Of a stretch of 64,000 bases of DNA, positions 46,481 to 55,551 are shown one piece after another (the first letter of the stretch is position 1; every line of letters begins with the position of its first letter). The stretch covers positions 744,001 to 808,000 of the forward strand of contig NZ_WWER01000001.1 of NCBI RefSeq assembly GCF_009857885.1. The letters are read 5' to 3'. The notes under the pieces were generated by a model. That model ran no database searches. It was not told the origin of the DNA and saw nothing but the letters and a program-made list of their open reading frames with translations. The position numbers and the translations under genes are program-made. This DNA is from Pusillimonas sp. TS35. Lineage in GTDB: Bacteria > Pseudomonadota > Gammaproteobacteria > Burkholderiales > Burkholderiaceae_B.

Positions 46481-47455
46481 TCAGGCAAAACAGCCTGTAC
46501 CAAGCTCCACCAGCCCTTGCTGACGGCGCAGAAGAAACAACGCGTCCAAGCCCATGCGCCGCGCAAGCGCAAGCCCTTCCCCTGGCCCAGAAACCAGCAA
46601 TGCCGTAGCCCAGGCATCGGCGTCTATACAATCCGGCGCCAGCACTGTGACCGACGCCACATCATTGGCCACCGGCGCCGCGCGCCGCCCGTCCATCGTA
46701 TGCGACAGGCGCATACCGCCTACGTGCACCCAGTGCCGATAATCGCCCGATGTCGCAACGGCTGCATCGGCCAGCCCGATCACACCATGGGTAAGGCGAG
46801 CATCGTGCCGGGGGCTTTCCAGCGCTACGGACCACTGCCGCCCGTCGGCCTGCGGGCCGCAGGCGCGCAATTCGCCATCCAGGGCCACCAAGGCATGGTT
46901 GACACGCGATGCGCGCATGACGTCAGCCATGAGGTCGACGGCGTAGCCTTTGGCGATGCCGCAGAGGTCCAGGCACATAGGCGTGCGCTTGCAGGCCCTT
47001 TCGCCCGTGAGGTCCAGTTCCAGCCATTGATGCGCTGGGCGCCCTGCGGCCCGCGCCGCCATCTGAATCGCGCTTGCGTCAGGCGTATCACGCACCGCGC
47101 CGAATCCCCATGCGTCAACGAGCGCGCCCACAGCGGGATCGAATGCTCCTGCGCTGAGCCGACCAATCTCCAGGGCGCGGGCGAGCACCACGAGCGTATC
47201 TGCCGGCAGTGATACCCACACATCGGGCGCCGCCCGATTCAGCCGCGACAGATCACTATCCGGTTTCCAAGGGGACATCTGCGCGTCAACCCGCTCCACA
47301 ACATTGGCCAGGCGCTCGCGCAGCGGCGCTGGGTCTATGTCCGGCGCAAGATCGCACTGTGCCGACCAACGGGTGCCCATTACGGGCCCGTTCAGGCGCA
47401 GCCGCATGAGGCCAGGGCGTTCAACCGCTGCCAGCTCAGAAGACATCTTCGGCAT
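46481..47455 (-). CDS. apbE: FAD:protein FMN transferase
   Basis: ApbE attaches FMN through a phosphoester bond to Thr or Ser of target proteins outside the cytoplasm. The 324-residue product has MGTRWS, SPWKPDSDLSRLN, LDLCGIAKGYAVDLM, TSGDYRHW and the metal-site DADAWATALLV segment. It lacks a clear signal peptide or lipobox from the chosen start. The ATG at 47455 has GGGGGG five bases upstream and overlaps the PepSY-reductase gene; an ATG three codons later is also possible. Its probable target is the DUF2271 protein two genes upstream. Confidence 0.92.
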   Translation of the reverse strand: MPKMSSELAAVERPGLMRLRLNGPVMGTRWSAQCDLAPDIDPAPLRERLANVVERVDAQMSPWKPDSDLSRLNRAAPDVWVSLPADTLVVLARALEIGRLSAGAFDPAVGALVDAWGFGAVRDTPDASAIQMAARAAGRPAHQWLELDLTGERACKRTPMCLDLCGIAKGYAVDLMADVMRASRVNHALVALDGELRACGPQADGRQWSVALESPRHDARLTHGVIGLADAAVATSGDYRHWVHVGGMRLSHTMDGRRAAPVANDVASVTVLAPDCIDADAWATALLVSGPGEGLALARRMGLDALFLLRRQQGLVELGTGCFA

Positions 47456-49643
47456 AACGCCCCCCGTCTTTGAGTTGCCGAACGCTCTGGCTGATCGTGC
47501 CCAGGATGCCGTCCAGTGTTTCAACAACGCCTTGCGCCATGGGACGGCTGCCGCACACTCGCAAAACGGCGCCACGAGCAACGAGGTCCCGCACGCGGGC
47601 CGCGTCACGGCGCAGCGCGTCCTGCACATAGCCACCACCGTCGGGCACGCGGGAGAACGCCGTGCGCAGGCTGGTCAGCCGGCGATCCCCCAGCCAACTT
47701 TTTATCTCCTGGCCAAAGTAAAAATCCACGCTCGGATCCCGTGCCCCGTAGTACAGGTGCATGGGCACCCGGCGTATGTTGTCGCGGATGAAGCCCACCA
47801 ACGGGGCAACCCCCGTACCGGCCCCGATCAGCACCACAGGCCGGCGCCCGCCTTCCAAGACAAAACCCGGATTGGGCTTGATGAACGCATCGACCCGATC
47901 GCCAGGCTTGAGGGCGTGAAGATAAGATGAACACAGGCCGCCCGGCATCCGGCGTACACATATCTCCAGAAAACCATCCCGATACCCGGAGGCGAGGGAG
48001 TAATAGCGCGGCACGGCAGCGCCCGGCGGCAGAATACCCACTAGATCTCCCGCCTTGAAGCGCGACAACCCGCGCCCAGCCAAGCGTTCCCACCCATTGC
48101 GGGCAGGCCAGACAAAACGAAGGATTGCCGCCGCCCCGCCGCCGCCCCCGGCGTGGTCCTGGCGTGACACCAGCACCAGCGAGGTCGTGGATGGTAAACG
48201 CGGCACATAATCAAGTGCAAGCGTTTCACCCAGCGCAGCTGCCAGCGTTTCGCCCCAGCGATAGAACTGCTGCACAGATTGCTGGTTGACGCGCTCCAGC
48301 GGAAGCAACTGCGGCCAGCCGCGTGCGCGCAGCGTACTGTCCAGGGCCTCCGCGTACGCACAGAAGGCAGCGAATTGCCGGTCGCCAAACCCCAGCACGG
48401 TGACCGGCACGTCACCCGCGGGCTGGCTGGCAATGCGCTGCAAGGCCCGGGCCGCATGCGCCGGCGCTTGTCCCTCGCCATATGTTGCCGCCAATACAAA
48501 AACCTGCCTGGTGCCTGGCGCCGTACGAAACGTTTCCAGACCCGCGGTATGAACACGATGCCCATTACGCAGCAACGCTTGATGCAAAGCGCCCGCAAAA
48601 CCCCAGGTGGAACTGCTTTCGCTTGCAACAAAGATCAGCGTATCAGCCCGGCTCAGCGCGCTGTTTTCGGCAATTACAGGCCGATCGCGCCGTCCCTGCC
48701 ACCACATTATCAGCCCCGTTAACCAGAACAGCGGAATACTGGCGCCAAGCACACCCAGGACCAGCGCCCAGCCCCATGCCCCCTCACCCGTATGCAATAG
48801 CGTGACCCAATCGTAAACGCGCTGCGGCAGTGTGGCGGGCTGCCATGCCAGCGTATGCCCCGTGTACCGGTCCACCCAGCCTGCGCCGTCCTCCGTCACA
48901 ACTTTCCATGTGTCCTCAGGGTCAGTAGCCACCGGAAAATTCAGTTTGCGCAGCTCGCCCACGCGTAATGACTGCAGCAAAGCTAACTGTGCTGGTGTAC
49001 GCTCGGCCAGCTCCACGGGGGTAGAGACCACATCAGGATCCCAGTCGGGTTCGACCGGGATCAGCGCGAATGTCGTCGCGCTCATATACAGCGCAGTCAG
49101 TGAGGACAAACACAGTACAACCAGCAAAAGCCGGCCCGCTACGACGTGAATACGCTGGGTGAGGCTGCCGCGCACCCGTCCTGCGAGCCGCCGCCATCCG
49201 CCCAACCTGCGCGCCGTGAGGACCAGCCCCGACAGAGACAGCAGCAACATAGCAAGCGCGACAGTCGCGGCACCCAGACGCCCCGCATCGCCCATCAGAA
49301 ACGAACGGTGCAGGCTTTTGACCCAGCGCGCAGTACCCGAGACTTGATAATCACCCAGCACCGTGCCGTTCAGCGGATCTACGCGGGACGCCCGGGCCTG
49401 ATCGCCGGCGAATGAGTACACCACAATGTCACCCGAGGGCAGGCGGCGGATTTCCTCCACTGCGGGGATGTTTGCGGAGACGCGCTCGACCAGCGTGGAG
49501 ACAGGCATCGCCTGCTCCGCCGGTACGGATATCCACGCATCGCGTAGTGGATAAAAAGCGAGTATCACCCCCGTCAGTCCCAGCATCAGCGCAACAGTCC
49601 CCGCCGCCAAGCCCAGCCAGCGATGGATCAGCCGCCAGTTCAT
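47436..49643 (-). CDS. PepSY-TM / flavodoxin / ferredoxin-NADP reductase fusion
   Basis: The 735-residue protein joins two halves. Residues 1-320 are a PepSY-associated membrane domain with helices near 12-31, 125-145, 170-190 and 292-315 and histidines in HRWLG (7), LHRSF (112), RIHVVAG (166) and LLHTGEG (284), plausible heme ligands. Residues 335-480 are flavodoxin-like (TLIFVASESSSTWGFA), and 500-735 an FNR module with RYYSLAS for FAD and VLIGAGTGVAPLVGF for NAD(P)H. It should carry electrons from NAD(P)H through FAD and FMN to the membrane. The start follows the DUF2271 stop by 13 bp. Confidence 0.92.
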   Translation of the reverse strand: MNWRLIHRWLGLAAGTVALMLGLTGVILAFYPLRDAWISVPAEQAMPVSTLVERVSANIPAVEEIRRLPSGDIVVYSFAGDQARASRVDPLNGTVLGDYQVSGTARWVKSLHRSFLMGDAGRLGAATVALAMLLLSLSGLVLTARRLGGWRRLAGRVRGSLTQRIHVVAGRLLLVVLCLSSLTALYMSATTFALIPVEPDWDPDVVSTPVELAERTPAQLALLQSLRVGELRKLNFPVATDPEDTWKVVTEDGAGWVDRYTGHTLAWQPATLPQRVYDWVTLLHTGEGAWGWALVLGVLGASIPLFWLTGLIMWWQGRRDRPVIAENSALSRADTLIFVASESSSTWGFAGALHQALLRNGHRVHTAGLETFRTAPGTRQVFVLAATYGEGQAPAHAARALQRIASQPAGDVPVTVLGFGDRQFAAFCAYAEALDSTLRARGWPQLLPLERVNQQSVQQFYRWGETLAAALGETLALDYVPRLPSTTSLVLVSRQDHAGGGGGAAAILRFVWPARNGWERLAGRGLSRFKAGDLVGILPPGAAVPRYYSLASGYRDGFLEICVRRMPGGLCSSYLHALKPGDRVDAFIKPNPGFVLEGGRRPVVLIGAGTGVAPLVGFIRDNIRRVPMHLYYGARDPSVDFYFGQEIKSWLGDRRLTSLRTAFSRVPDGGGYVQDALRRDAARVRDLVARGAVLRVCGSRPMAQGVVETLDGILGTISQSVRQLKDGGRYAEDVF

Positions 49644-49656
49644 ATGTGCCTCCGCC

Positions 49657-50133
49657 TCACTGAAGTTGATAGGTCAAGGACTGAACGTACTGCTTGCCCG
49701 CGTACGCTTTGCCCGCGCCCGCCGTGCTCAGCGGCACGCGTACTTCCGCAGGGCTGTCGCGCATGTCTTCTGCGGCGGCATCAATGCGTATCTCATAACC
49801 CGCGTCCAGTAACGCCTCGGCCAGCTCCGCCGTTACCTTGAGTGTGCGCCCTGCGCCAACACTGGCCCCCGTCACCCCGTCCAAACGCTTTGCGTCGCCC
49901 GCGGACAGACGATTCCAGTCTTTCAGGTGTTTGTAGTACTTGGCCTTGCCGCCAGCAACCCACAATGTACGGACATAAGCACCCTTGGCGTCGGTGAGAT
50001 AAACCGCCAGATAAGCGCCATCGCCGCCGTAGTTTTTCAATGCGGCCGACACCGTCACCGTGCGGCTTTGCGCCAGCGCGGGTATGGAAAGTGTTGTGGC
50101 GGCCAATAAGGCTGCGATCAAGGGTTTGGACAT
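49657..50133 (-). CDS. DUF2271 periplasmic protein with flavinylation motif
   Basis: The 158-residue product has a signal peptide ending PALA (residue 21). Residues 85-91 read DGVTGAS, matching the [S/T]GA[S/T] acceptor sequence of ApbE, so FMN would be attached to Ser91. DUF2271 is one of the domains reported as associated with ApbE and PepSY genes. The ATG at 50133 has CAGGAGAACGTCT before it; the longer open frame upstream lacks one. It lies between the small PepSY gene and the reductase fusion. Confidence 0.88.
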   Translation of the reverse strand: MSKPLIAALLAATTLSIPALAQSRTVTVSAALKNYGGDGAYLAVYLTDAKGAYVRTLWVAGGKAKYYKHLKDWNRLSAGDAKRLDGVTGASVGAGRTLKVTAELAEALLDAGYEIRIDAAAEDMRDSPAEVRVPLSTAGAGKAYAGKQYVQSLTYQLQ

Positions 50134-50220
50134 AGACGTTCTCCTGTAAAAAAGAGGAAGGAGGCGGCGCGGCGCTGACACAGTCGGGCGGCCCGCGTGC
50201 ACGCCAGGCGCGTGTATTCG

Positions 50221-50544
50221 TTACCGGGTGTCGGGCTCATCGCGCCCGTGCAAGCGACGCGGACGGTCACGATTGCGCCATTTCACGATCTTCAGCGTTT
50301 CGGGATCAAGCTTGGCCTTGAAGGGGCGACCTGCGCTGTCCTCGCCCCGGATTTCGTAACATCCGTCATCTATTTTGATGCTTCGTATCGTCCAGCCTTC
50401 CCGGTCCGCCAAGTCAGCCACAGCGGCGCGAGGCTGCCAACGGGCAACGGGGGCATCGCAGTCGTCAGTCGCGTGCGCAGGCGTGGCAGCCACAACCATG
50501 CATAGCAGCAGCCCGCACATGCCGGGGGATATGTAGAAATTCAT
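50221..50544 (-). CDS. Periplasmic PepSY-domain protein
   Basis: A 107-residue protein with a signal peptide (cleavage probably after AHA, residue 25) and one PepSY domain (about 36-91: VADLADREGWTIRSIKIDDG, KLDPETLKIVKW). Cys29 and Cys62 could form a disulfide. The ATG at 50544 has GGAAGAACC upstream. PepSY domains occur with membrane redox and peptidase proteins; here it is the first gene of the flavin-transfer set. Confidence 0.85.
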   Translation of the reverse strand: MNFYISPGMCGLLLCMVVAATPAHATDDCDAPVARWQPRAAVADLADREGWTIRSIKIDDGCYEIRGEDSAGRPFKAKLDPETLKIVKWRNRDRPRRLHGRDEPDTR

Positions 50545-50702
50545 TCTGGTTCTTCCCGCATCAAGCATCCAAGATTTACTTTTCTTTCTTGGCATACTAG
50601 GTAAACAAACATGAACGGGACATGAACCGTGGGTGGCGCTGCGGGTACGACACCATCGCGCCCTGCTACCATAGAGGCATTGACATCAGCACTGCCCACC
50701 GC

Positions 50703-51488
50703 ATGAAACTCGCCACTTGGAATATCAACTCGCTCAAGGTGCGCCTTCCCCAGGTGCTGGACTGGCTGCGCCAGAATCCTGTCGACGCTCTGTGCCTGCA
50801 GGAGCTCAAGCTGCCCGACGACAAATTCCCCGTCGATGCGTTTGCCGAGATCGGCTACAAGGCGCAGTGGGCAGGCCAGAAAACCTATAACGGCGTGGCC
50901 ATCGTCACGCTGGCCGAATGCAACAACGTACAGCGCAACATCCCTGCATTCGACGATCACCAGCAGCGCGTCATCGCCACCACACTAAACTGTCCAGACG
51001 GCGAATTGCGCGTCATCAGCGCCTATTGTCCCAACGGGCAATCGGTGGGCAGCGACAAATACAGCTACAAGCTGGCATGGTTCGAGGCGCTGCATGGCTG
51101 GCTCGAGTCCGAGCTCAAGCGCTACCCCCGCCTGGCAATACTGGGCGACTACAACGTGGCCCCCGAAGACATCGACGTGCACGATCCCGCCAAGTGGGAG
51201 GGCGAAGTGCTTGTTTCCGAACCCGAGCGGGCGGCTTTCCGCAAGTTGCTCGACCTCGGCCTGACAGACGCTTTCCGGTTGTTCCCCCAGGAAGAAAAAT
51301 CCTTCAGTTGGTGGGACTATCGCCGTTTTGCATTTCGCCGCAACGCGGGGCTGCGCATCGATCATGTGCTGCTGTCGTCGGCCCTGCGCGGGCGCTGCAC
51401 GGCCTGCACCATCGACAAGGCCCCGCGGGCCAACGAACAGCCCTCCGACCACGCCCCGGTCATTGCCACACTGGATTTCAAAGCATGA
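50703..51488 (+). CDS. xth: Exodeoxyribonuclease III
   Basis: An AP endonuclease/3'-exonuclease for base-excision repair. The 261-residue protein has TWNINSLKVRLPQ, the metal-binding Glu in QELKLPD, GDYNVAPEDIDVHDP, a Trp-rich WWDYR segment and the terminal SDHAPV. The start MKLATWN at 50703 matches the family; 27 residues of open frame upstream are not conserved. It opens the xth-gmk-rpoZ-spoT run. Confidence 0.95.
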   Translation: MKLATWNINSLKVRLPQVLDWLRQNPVDALCLQELKLPDDKFPVDAFAEIGYKAQWAGQKTYNGVAIVTLAECNNVQRNIPAFDDHQQRVIATTLNCPDGELRVISAYCPNGQSVGSDKYSYKLAWFEALHGWLESELKRYPRLAILGDYNVAPEDIDVHDPAKWEGEVLVSEPERAAFRKLLDLGLTDAFRLFPQEEKSFSWWDYRRFAFRRNAGLRIDHVLLSSALRGRCTACTIDKAPRANEQPSDHAPVIATLDFKA

Positions 51489-51844
51489 ACACCTCCGCGC
51501 ACAGCCGACTCGTCGATACCCTTGAGCGCGGCGTCGTTCTCGATGTGACAGTCGAGGAATTACAGTTCCGGGCCTACGTGGTGGTTAGCGAACCCGATCT
51601 CGAACGCGTGGCGGATTTCGTGCCGCGCGAGCAGTTCGAGCAGGACGGCGACCTGCACGTCGCGGCTGTCGCGGAGCCATCAGCCGCCGCCGAACAGGTA
51701 GAAGACATCGCCTTCAACATGAATCAGGGCGACGCCGCCGTCTTTCTGTGCGGCACGCAAGCCGCCTATGAAACTACGCTCGACGCGCTGGGCCTTGCAC
51801 CCGCCGCAGGCACGACAGACGGCAGCGGTCGCGCACCGTTGTAA
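51485..51844 (+). CDS. Hypothetical protein coupled to xth, 119 residues
   Basis: The ATG overlaps the xth stop (ATGA), the best evidence that it is translated. The product is acidic and soluble, with a patterned core VVLDVTVEELQFRAYVVVSE and a C-terminal Ala/Gly-rich tail. No signal peptide, membrane helix or recognisable motif. I do not recognise the family; a role in repair or in nucleotide metabolism with gmk is only positional. Confidence 0.72.
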   Translation: MNTSAHSRLVDTLERGVVLDVTVEELQFRAYVVVSEPDLERVADFVPREQFEQDGDLHVAAVAEPSAAAEQVEDIAFNMNQGDAAVFLCGTQAAYETTLDALGLAPAAGTTDGSGRAPL

Positions 51845-51877
51845 AATCCATTTCTTTGCTGATTGTTTCCGTCTGCT

Positions 51878-52516
51878 ATGTCTCCGTCCTACCCCGGCAA
51901 TGTTTTCATGGTTGTCGCCCCCAGTGGCGCCGGCAAGTCCAGCCTGGTCAACGCGCTGCTTGCCCAGGACCCTTCTATGGTGCTGTCAATATCCTGCACC
52001 ACGCGCGCGCCGCGCCCAGGCGAAGAAAACAACAAGCACTACCGCTTCGTCAGCAAGGAAGACTTCCTCGCCCTGCGCGAGCAAAACGCGCTGCTCGAAT
52101 GGGCCGAAGTGCACGGCAATTTCTACGGCACCCCGCGCGATCGCATCGACCACGCCCTGCGGGAAGGCCATGACGTGCTGCTCGAGATCGACTGGCAAGG
52201 CGCCCGACAGGTGCGGGCCCATTTTCCGCAGGCTGTCGGCATTTTCATCCTGCCGCCGTCGGTCGAGGCACTCGAAGCTCGCCTCATCCAACGCGGGCAA
52301 GACGCGCCCGAGGTCATCTCCCGTCGCCTCCTGGCCGCAGGCAGCGAGATGTCGCACGCCTCAGAATGCCAATATGTTATTATTAATCAAGAGTTTAGCA
52401 CTGCATTAACAGAACTCTCCCAGATCGTCGCGGCCGCCCGTCTGCGCTATCCGGCGCAAGCGTTGCGCAATGCCGAACTGTTCTCGCAGCTGGGTATAAG
52501 CAAAACGCTTGCCTGA
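51878..52516 (+). CDS. gmk: Guanylate kinase
   Basis: Phosphorylates GMP to GDP. The 212-residue product has the P-loop [13 protein letters not shown] near residue 11, the GMP-binding [18 protein letters not shown] region and the [10 protein letters not shown] segment. The ATG at 51878 was preferred to a TTG five codons upstream. It lies 33 bp after the 119-residue gene and before rpoZ, the standard gmk-rpoZ-spoT order. Confidence 0.96.
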   Translation: MSPSYPGNVFMVVAPSGAGKSSLVNALLAQDPSMVLSISCTTRAPRPGEENNKHYRFVSKEDFLALREQNALLEWAEVHGNFYGTPRDRIDHALREGHDVLLEIDWQGARQVRAHFPQAVGIFILPPSVEALEARLIQRGQDAPEVISRRLLAAGSEMSHASECQYVIINQEFSTALTELSQIVAAARLRYPAQALRNAELFSQLGISKTLA

Positions 52517-52637
52517 TATGCATACCCTGCTACTATTTACATAATCGCCCGCTTGCCCGATGGCTGCGGGCAACATTGATCCGTTCGCGGATTCCGCGCC
52601 GTTCCCGATCTCACTCCCTCCCTCAACAAGGTTAAAC

Positions 52638-52841
52638 ATGGCTCGCATTACCGTCGAAGACTGCCTGGAAAAAATCCCCAATCGCTTCAACCTCACCCTC
52701 GTGGCCGCGTATCGCGCCCGCGAACTGGCGCAAGGGCACGAACCGCGGCTCGAATCCAAAGACAAGCCCACTGTAACGGCATTGCGCGAAGTCGCTGCCG
52801 GCGCCACCGGCATGGAAATGCTGCGTAAAGTTCCCACCTGA
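52638..52841 (+). CDS. rpoZ: RNA polymerase omega subunit
   Basis: Omega helps fold beta' and forms a ppGpp site in proteobacteria. The 67-residue product [20 protein letters not shown] matches the family through ELAQG and the TALREVA segment. The ATG at 52638 follows ACAAGG at good spacing. Directly upstream of spoT (18 bp), so the ppGpp target subunit and ppGpp enzyme are co-transcribed. Confidence 0.97.
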   Translation: MARITVEDCLEKIPNRFNLTLVAAYRARELAQGHEPRLESKDKPTVTALREVAAGATGMEMLRKVPT

Positions 52842-52859
52842 CTCCCTACGAGGCGGCCT

Positions 52860-55130
52860 ATGGCATTTTCCGCATTGCGTGGTGCGTCGTCGGGGTTGCT
52901 GGCCGCCCTGAAAAAAGGCCCACGCCTGCGCCGCAAGAAGCCCGCTGCCGTACCGCCGCAGGCCATTGCCGCCGAACCGGCGCGCAACACCATCGCTTCG
53001 CTGGCGCCGCTCACCGAAATCATCGGCCGCTATCTTGATCCGAAAGATGCCGAGCGGGTCAAGGAAGCCTATCGCTTCGCCGACCAGGCGCACCTGGGCC
53101 AGTTCCGGGCCAGCGGCGAGCCTTATATTTCCCATCCCATCGCGGTCACCGAGATCTGTGCCGGCTGGAAACTAGACGCCGACTCCCTCATGGCTGCTTT
53201 GCTGCATGACGTCATCGAAGACCAGGGCGTTTCCAAGCAAGAATTGGCCGAACGCTTCAGCCCCGACGTCGCTGAGATCGTCGACGGCGTCTCCAAGCTG
53301 GACCGCATCGAGTTCGCCTCCAAAGCCGACCAACAGGCCGAAAGCTTTCGCAAGATGCTGCTGGCCATGGCGCGTGACGTGCGGGTCATTCTCATCAAGC
53401 TGGCCGACCGCCTGCACAATATGCGCACCCTGGGCGCCGTGGCCCCCGAAAAGCGTCGCCGCGTAGCGCGTGAAACACTCGACATCTACACACCGATTGC
53501 CCATCGCCTGGGCCTCAATGCCCTATACCGCGAATTGCAGGATCTCTGTTTCCAGGCCATCCATCCCAACCGCCATGAGGTGCTGCGCAAAGCCATGCTG
53601 GCCGCGCGTGGAAATCGCCGCGAGGTGCTTGGCAAGATCTCCGATGCCGTACGCGTGGCGCTGCCCGCCGCAGGTATCGAGGCGGAAATCAGCGGCCGCG
53701 AGAAATCCCTGTACAGCATCTACCGCAAGATGGCTGAACAGAAAAAGTCTTTTTCCGATGTCCTCGACATCTACGGCTTCCGGGTCATCGTCCATACCCT
53801 GCCCGAATGCTATCTCGCGCTGGGTACGCTGCATCAGCTCTACCGTCCGGTGCCCGGCAAGTTCAAAGACTACATCGCCATCCCCAAACTCAATGGCTAT
53901 CAGTCGCTGCACACCACCGTTGTAGGGCCGTACGGCACACCGGTCGAGTTCCAGTTCCGCACCCGCGACATGGATCACATCGCCGAAGAAGGCGTGGCCT
54001 CGCACTGGCTGTACAAAGAAGAAGACGTAACCCTGAACGATCTGCAGAAACGCACCCATCAGTGGCTGCAGTCCCTGCTCGATATCCAGAGCCAGACGGG
54101 CGACTCGGGCGAGTTTCTCGAACACGTCAAGGTCGACCTCTTCCCTGATGCCGTCTATGTCTTCACGCCGCAAGGCAAAATCCTCTCTCTGCCGCGCGGG
54201 GCTACGCCGGTCGATTTTGCGTACGCCATCCACACCGACGTGGGCAACCAGACCGTGGCCGCCAAGATCAATGGCGAGTTCGCCCCCTTGCGCACCGAAC
54301 TCAAGAGTGGCGATTCGGTCGAGATCATCACCTCGCCGGCATCGCGCCCCAGCGCGCAATGGCTCAATTACGTGCGCACTGGCCGAGCGCGTTCCGAGAT
54401 CCGCCATTATCTGCGCACGGTCAAATACGAAGAGTCAGTCGCATTCGGCCTGCGCCTGCTGAACCAAGCGTTCGACCAGCTCAAATTACCACACCCCGCC
54501 AACGACGACCCCGAATGGGAAAAGCTTGCCAAAGGCTCGGGCGCGGCCTCGCGCGACGAGATCCTGGCCGACATCGGCCTGGGCAAACGCCTAGCAGCTG
54601 TGGTTGCGCGCCGCTTCGCCCCAGAAAATACGCTGCTGGCCACCACGGCCGCCGCGGTCGACGAGATTACGGCGACCACCGGGGCCCCCATCCTCATCCA
54701 CGGCAACGAAGGCCAGGCCGTACAACTGGCACCCTGCTGCGGCCCCCTGCCCGGCGACGCCATTATCGGTGGCATCCGCCTGGGCCACGGTTTGGTGGTG
54801 CACATGGAAGAATGTGCTGTGGCGCAACGCCAGCGTGCGCGCGAGCCCGAACGATGGCTTCCCCTGGCCTGGGATGTCAATACGGCACGCCACCTTACAA
54901 CGCGTCTGGACGTCACCGTCATCAACGAGCGCGGCGTATTGGGCCGCCTGGCGGCTGAAGTCACTGAGGCCGATTCAAATATCATGCACCTGACCATGCA
55001 GGAAGAAGTCGGATCCACCGTCGTTCTTCACCTGACGGTGCAGGTAGACAGCCGCAAACATCTGGCGCAGGTAATACGCGCCATGCGCCACGTGCCACAG
55101 GTGCAGAAAATTGTTCGTGTAAAGGGCTGA
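52860..55130 (+). CDS. spoT: Bifunctional (p)ppGpp synthetase/hydrolase
   Basis: The 756-residue protein has an N-terminal HD hydrolase domain (LLHDVIED, His116-Asp117), a synthetase domain (GREKSLYSIYRKM, DIYGFRVIV, YQSLHTTVVG), a TGS domain (VFTPQGKILSLPRGATPVDF) and a C-terminal ACT domain. Both catalytic regions look intact. A basic N-terminal extension of about 45 residues precedes the HD domain. It is the last gene of its run, convergent with azlD. Confidence 0.95.
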   Translation: MAFSALRGASSGLLAALKKGPRLRRKKPAAVPPQAIAAEPARNTIASLAPLTEIIGRYLDPKDAERVKEAYRFADQAHLGQFRASGEPYISHPIAVTEICAGWKLDADSLMAALLHDVIEDQGVSKQELAERFSPDVAEIVDGVSKLDRIEFASKADQQAESFRKMLLAMARDVRVILIKLADRLHNMRTLGAVAPEKRRRVARETLDIYTPIAHRLGLNALYRELQDLCFQAIHPNRHEVLRKAMLAARGNRREVLGKISDAVRVALPAAGIEAEISGREKSLYSIYRKMAEQKKSFSDVLDIYGFRVIVHTLPECYLALGTLHQLYRPVPGKFKDYIAIPKLNGYQSLHTTVVGPYGTPVEFQFRTRDMDHIAEEGVASHWLYKEEDVTLNDLQKRTHQWLQSLLDIQSQTGDSGEFLEHVKVDLFPDAVYVFTPQGKILSLPRGATPVDFAYAIHTDVGNQTVAAKINGEFAPLRTELKSGDSVEIITSPASRPSAQWLNYVRTGRARSEIRHYLRTVKYEESVAFGLRLLNQAFDQLKLPHPANDDPEWEKLAKGSGAASRDEILADIGLGKRLAAVVARRFAPENTLLATTAAAVDEITATTGAPILIHGNEGQAVQLAPCCGPLPGDAIIGGIRLGHGLVVHMEECAVAQRQRAREPERWLPLAWDVNTARHLTTRLDVTVINERGVLGRLAAEVTEADSNIMHLTMQEEVGSTVVLHLTVQVDSRKHLAQVIRAMRHVPQVQKIVRVKG

Positions 55131-55200
55131 GCACAGCCATGCAGGCCGCTGCCTCACTCGTACGGGGTCTGGCGCGGGCCGGGGACACACGCGCTGCAGT

Positions 55201-55551
55201 TCAGAAGGCTGGGGGCACCACCGCCAACATGGCGCCGTAAGCCAGCACACCGGCCAGGGTGGCCCAGGCAATACTGCCCACGTAACGGCGGCCCAGCCAT
55301 ACACCAAGCAGCCCCGCTGCGACGGCCAGCATCGAACGCATCGGCGCGGCGCCATTCACCAGCCCCCACAGCGACACCGTGAGCAGCGCCACAATGGCCG
55401 CAGGGCCGATGGCATCCATGCCTCGTCGCCACGCGCCACGCGGTTGCCGGCGGGCGCTGTTACGCATATGCCAAGCCATTGGCAGAAAGCGTACAAGGAA
55501 GGTGCCAACACCCGATAACACAGCAATCCACAGCAGACTGGTGTCGCTCAC
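55201..55551 (-). CDS. azlD: AzlD-family small branched-chain amino acid exporter subunit
   Basis: The 116-residue protein has four hydrophobic segments and the family opening FLVRFLPMA near residue 18. AzlD pairs with AzlC to export branched-chain amino acids or analogues. The start overlaps the azlC stop by four bases. Confidence 0.9.
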   Translation of the reverse strand: MSDTSLLWIAVLSGVGTFLVRFLPMAWHMRNSARRQPRGAWRRGMDAIGPAAIVALLTVSLWGLVNGAAPMRSMLAVAAGLLGVWLGRRYVGSIAWATLAGVLAYGAMLAVVPPAF

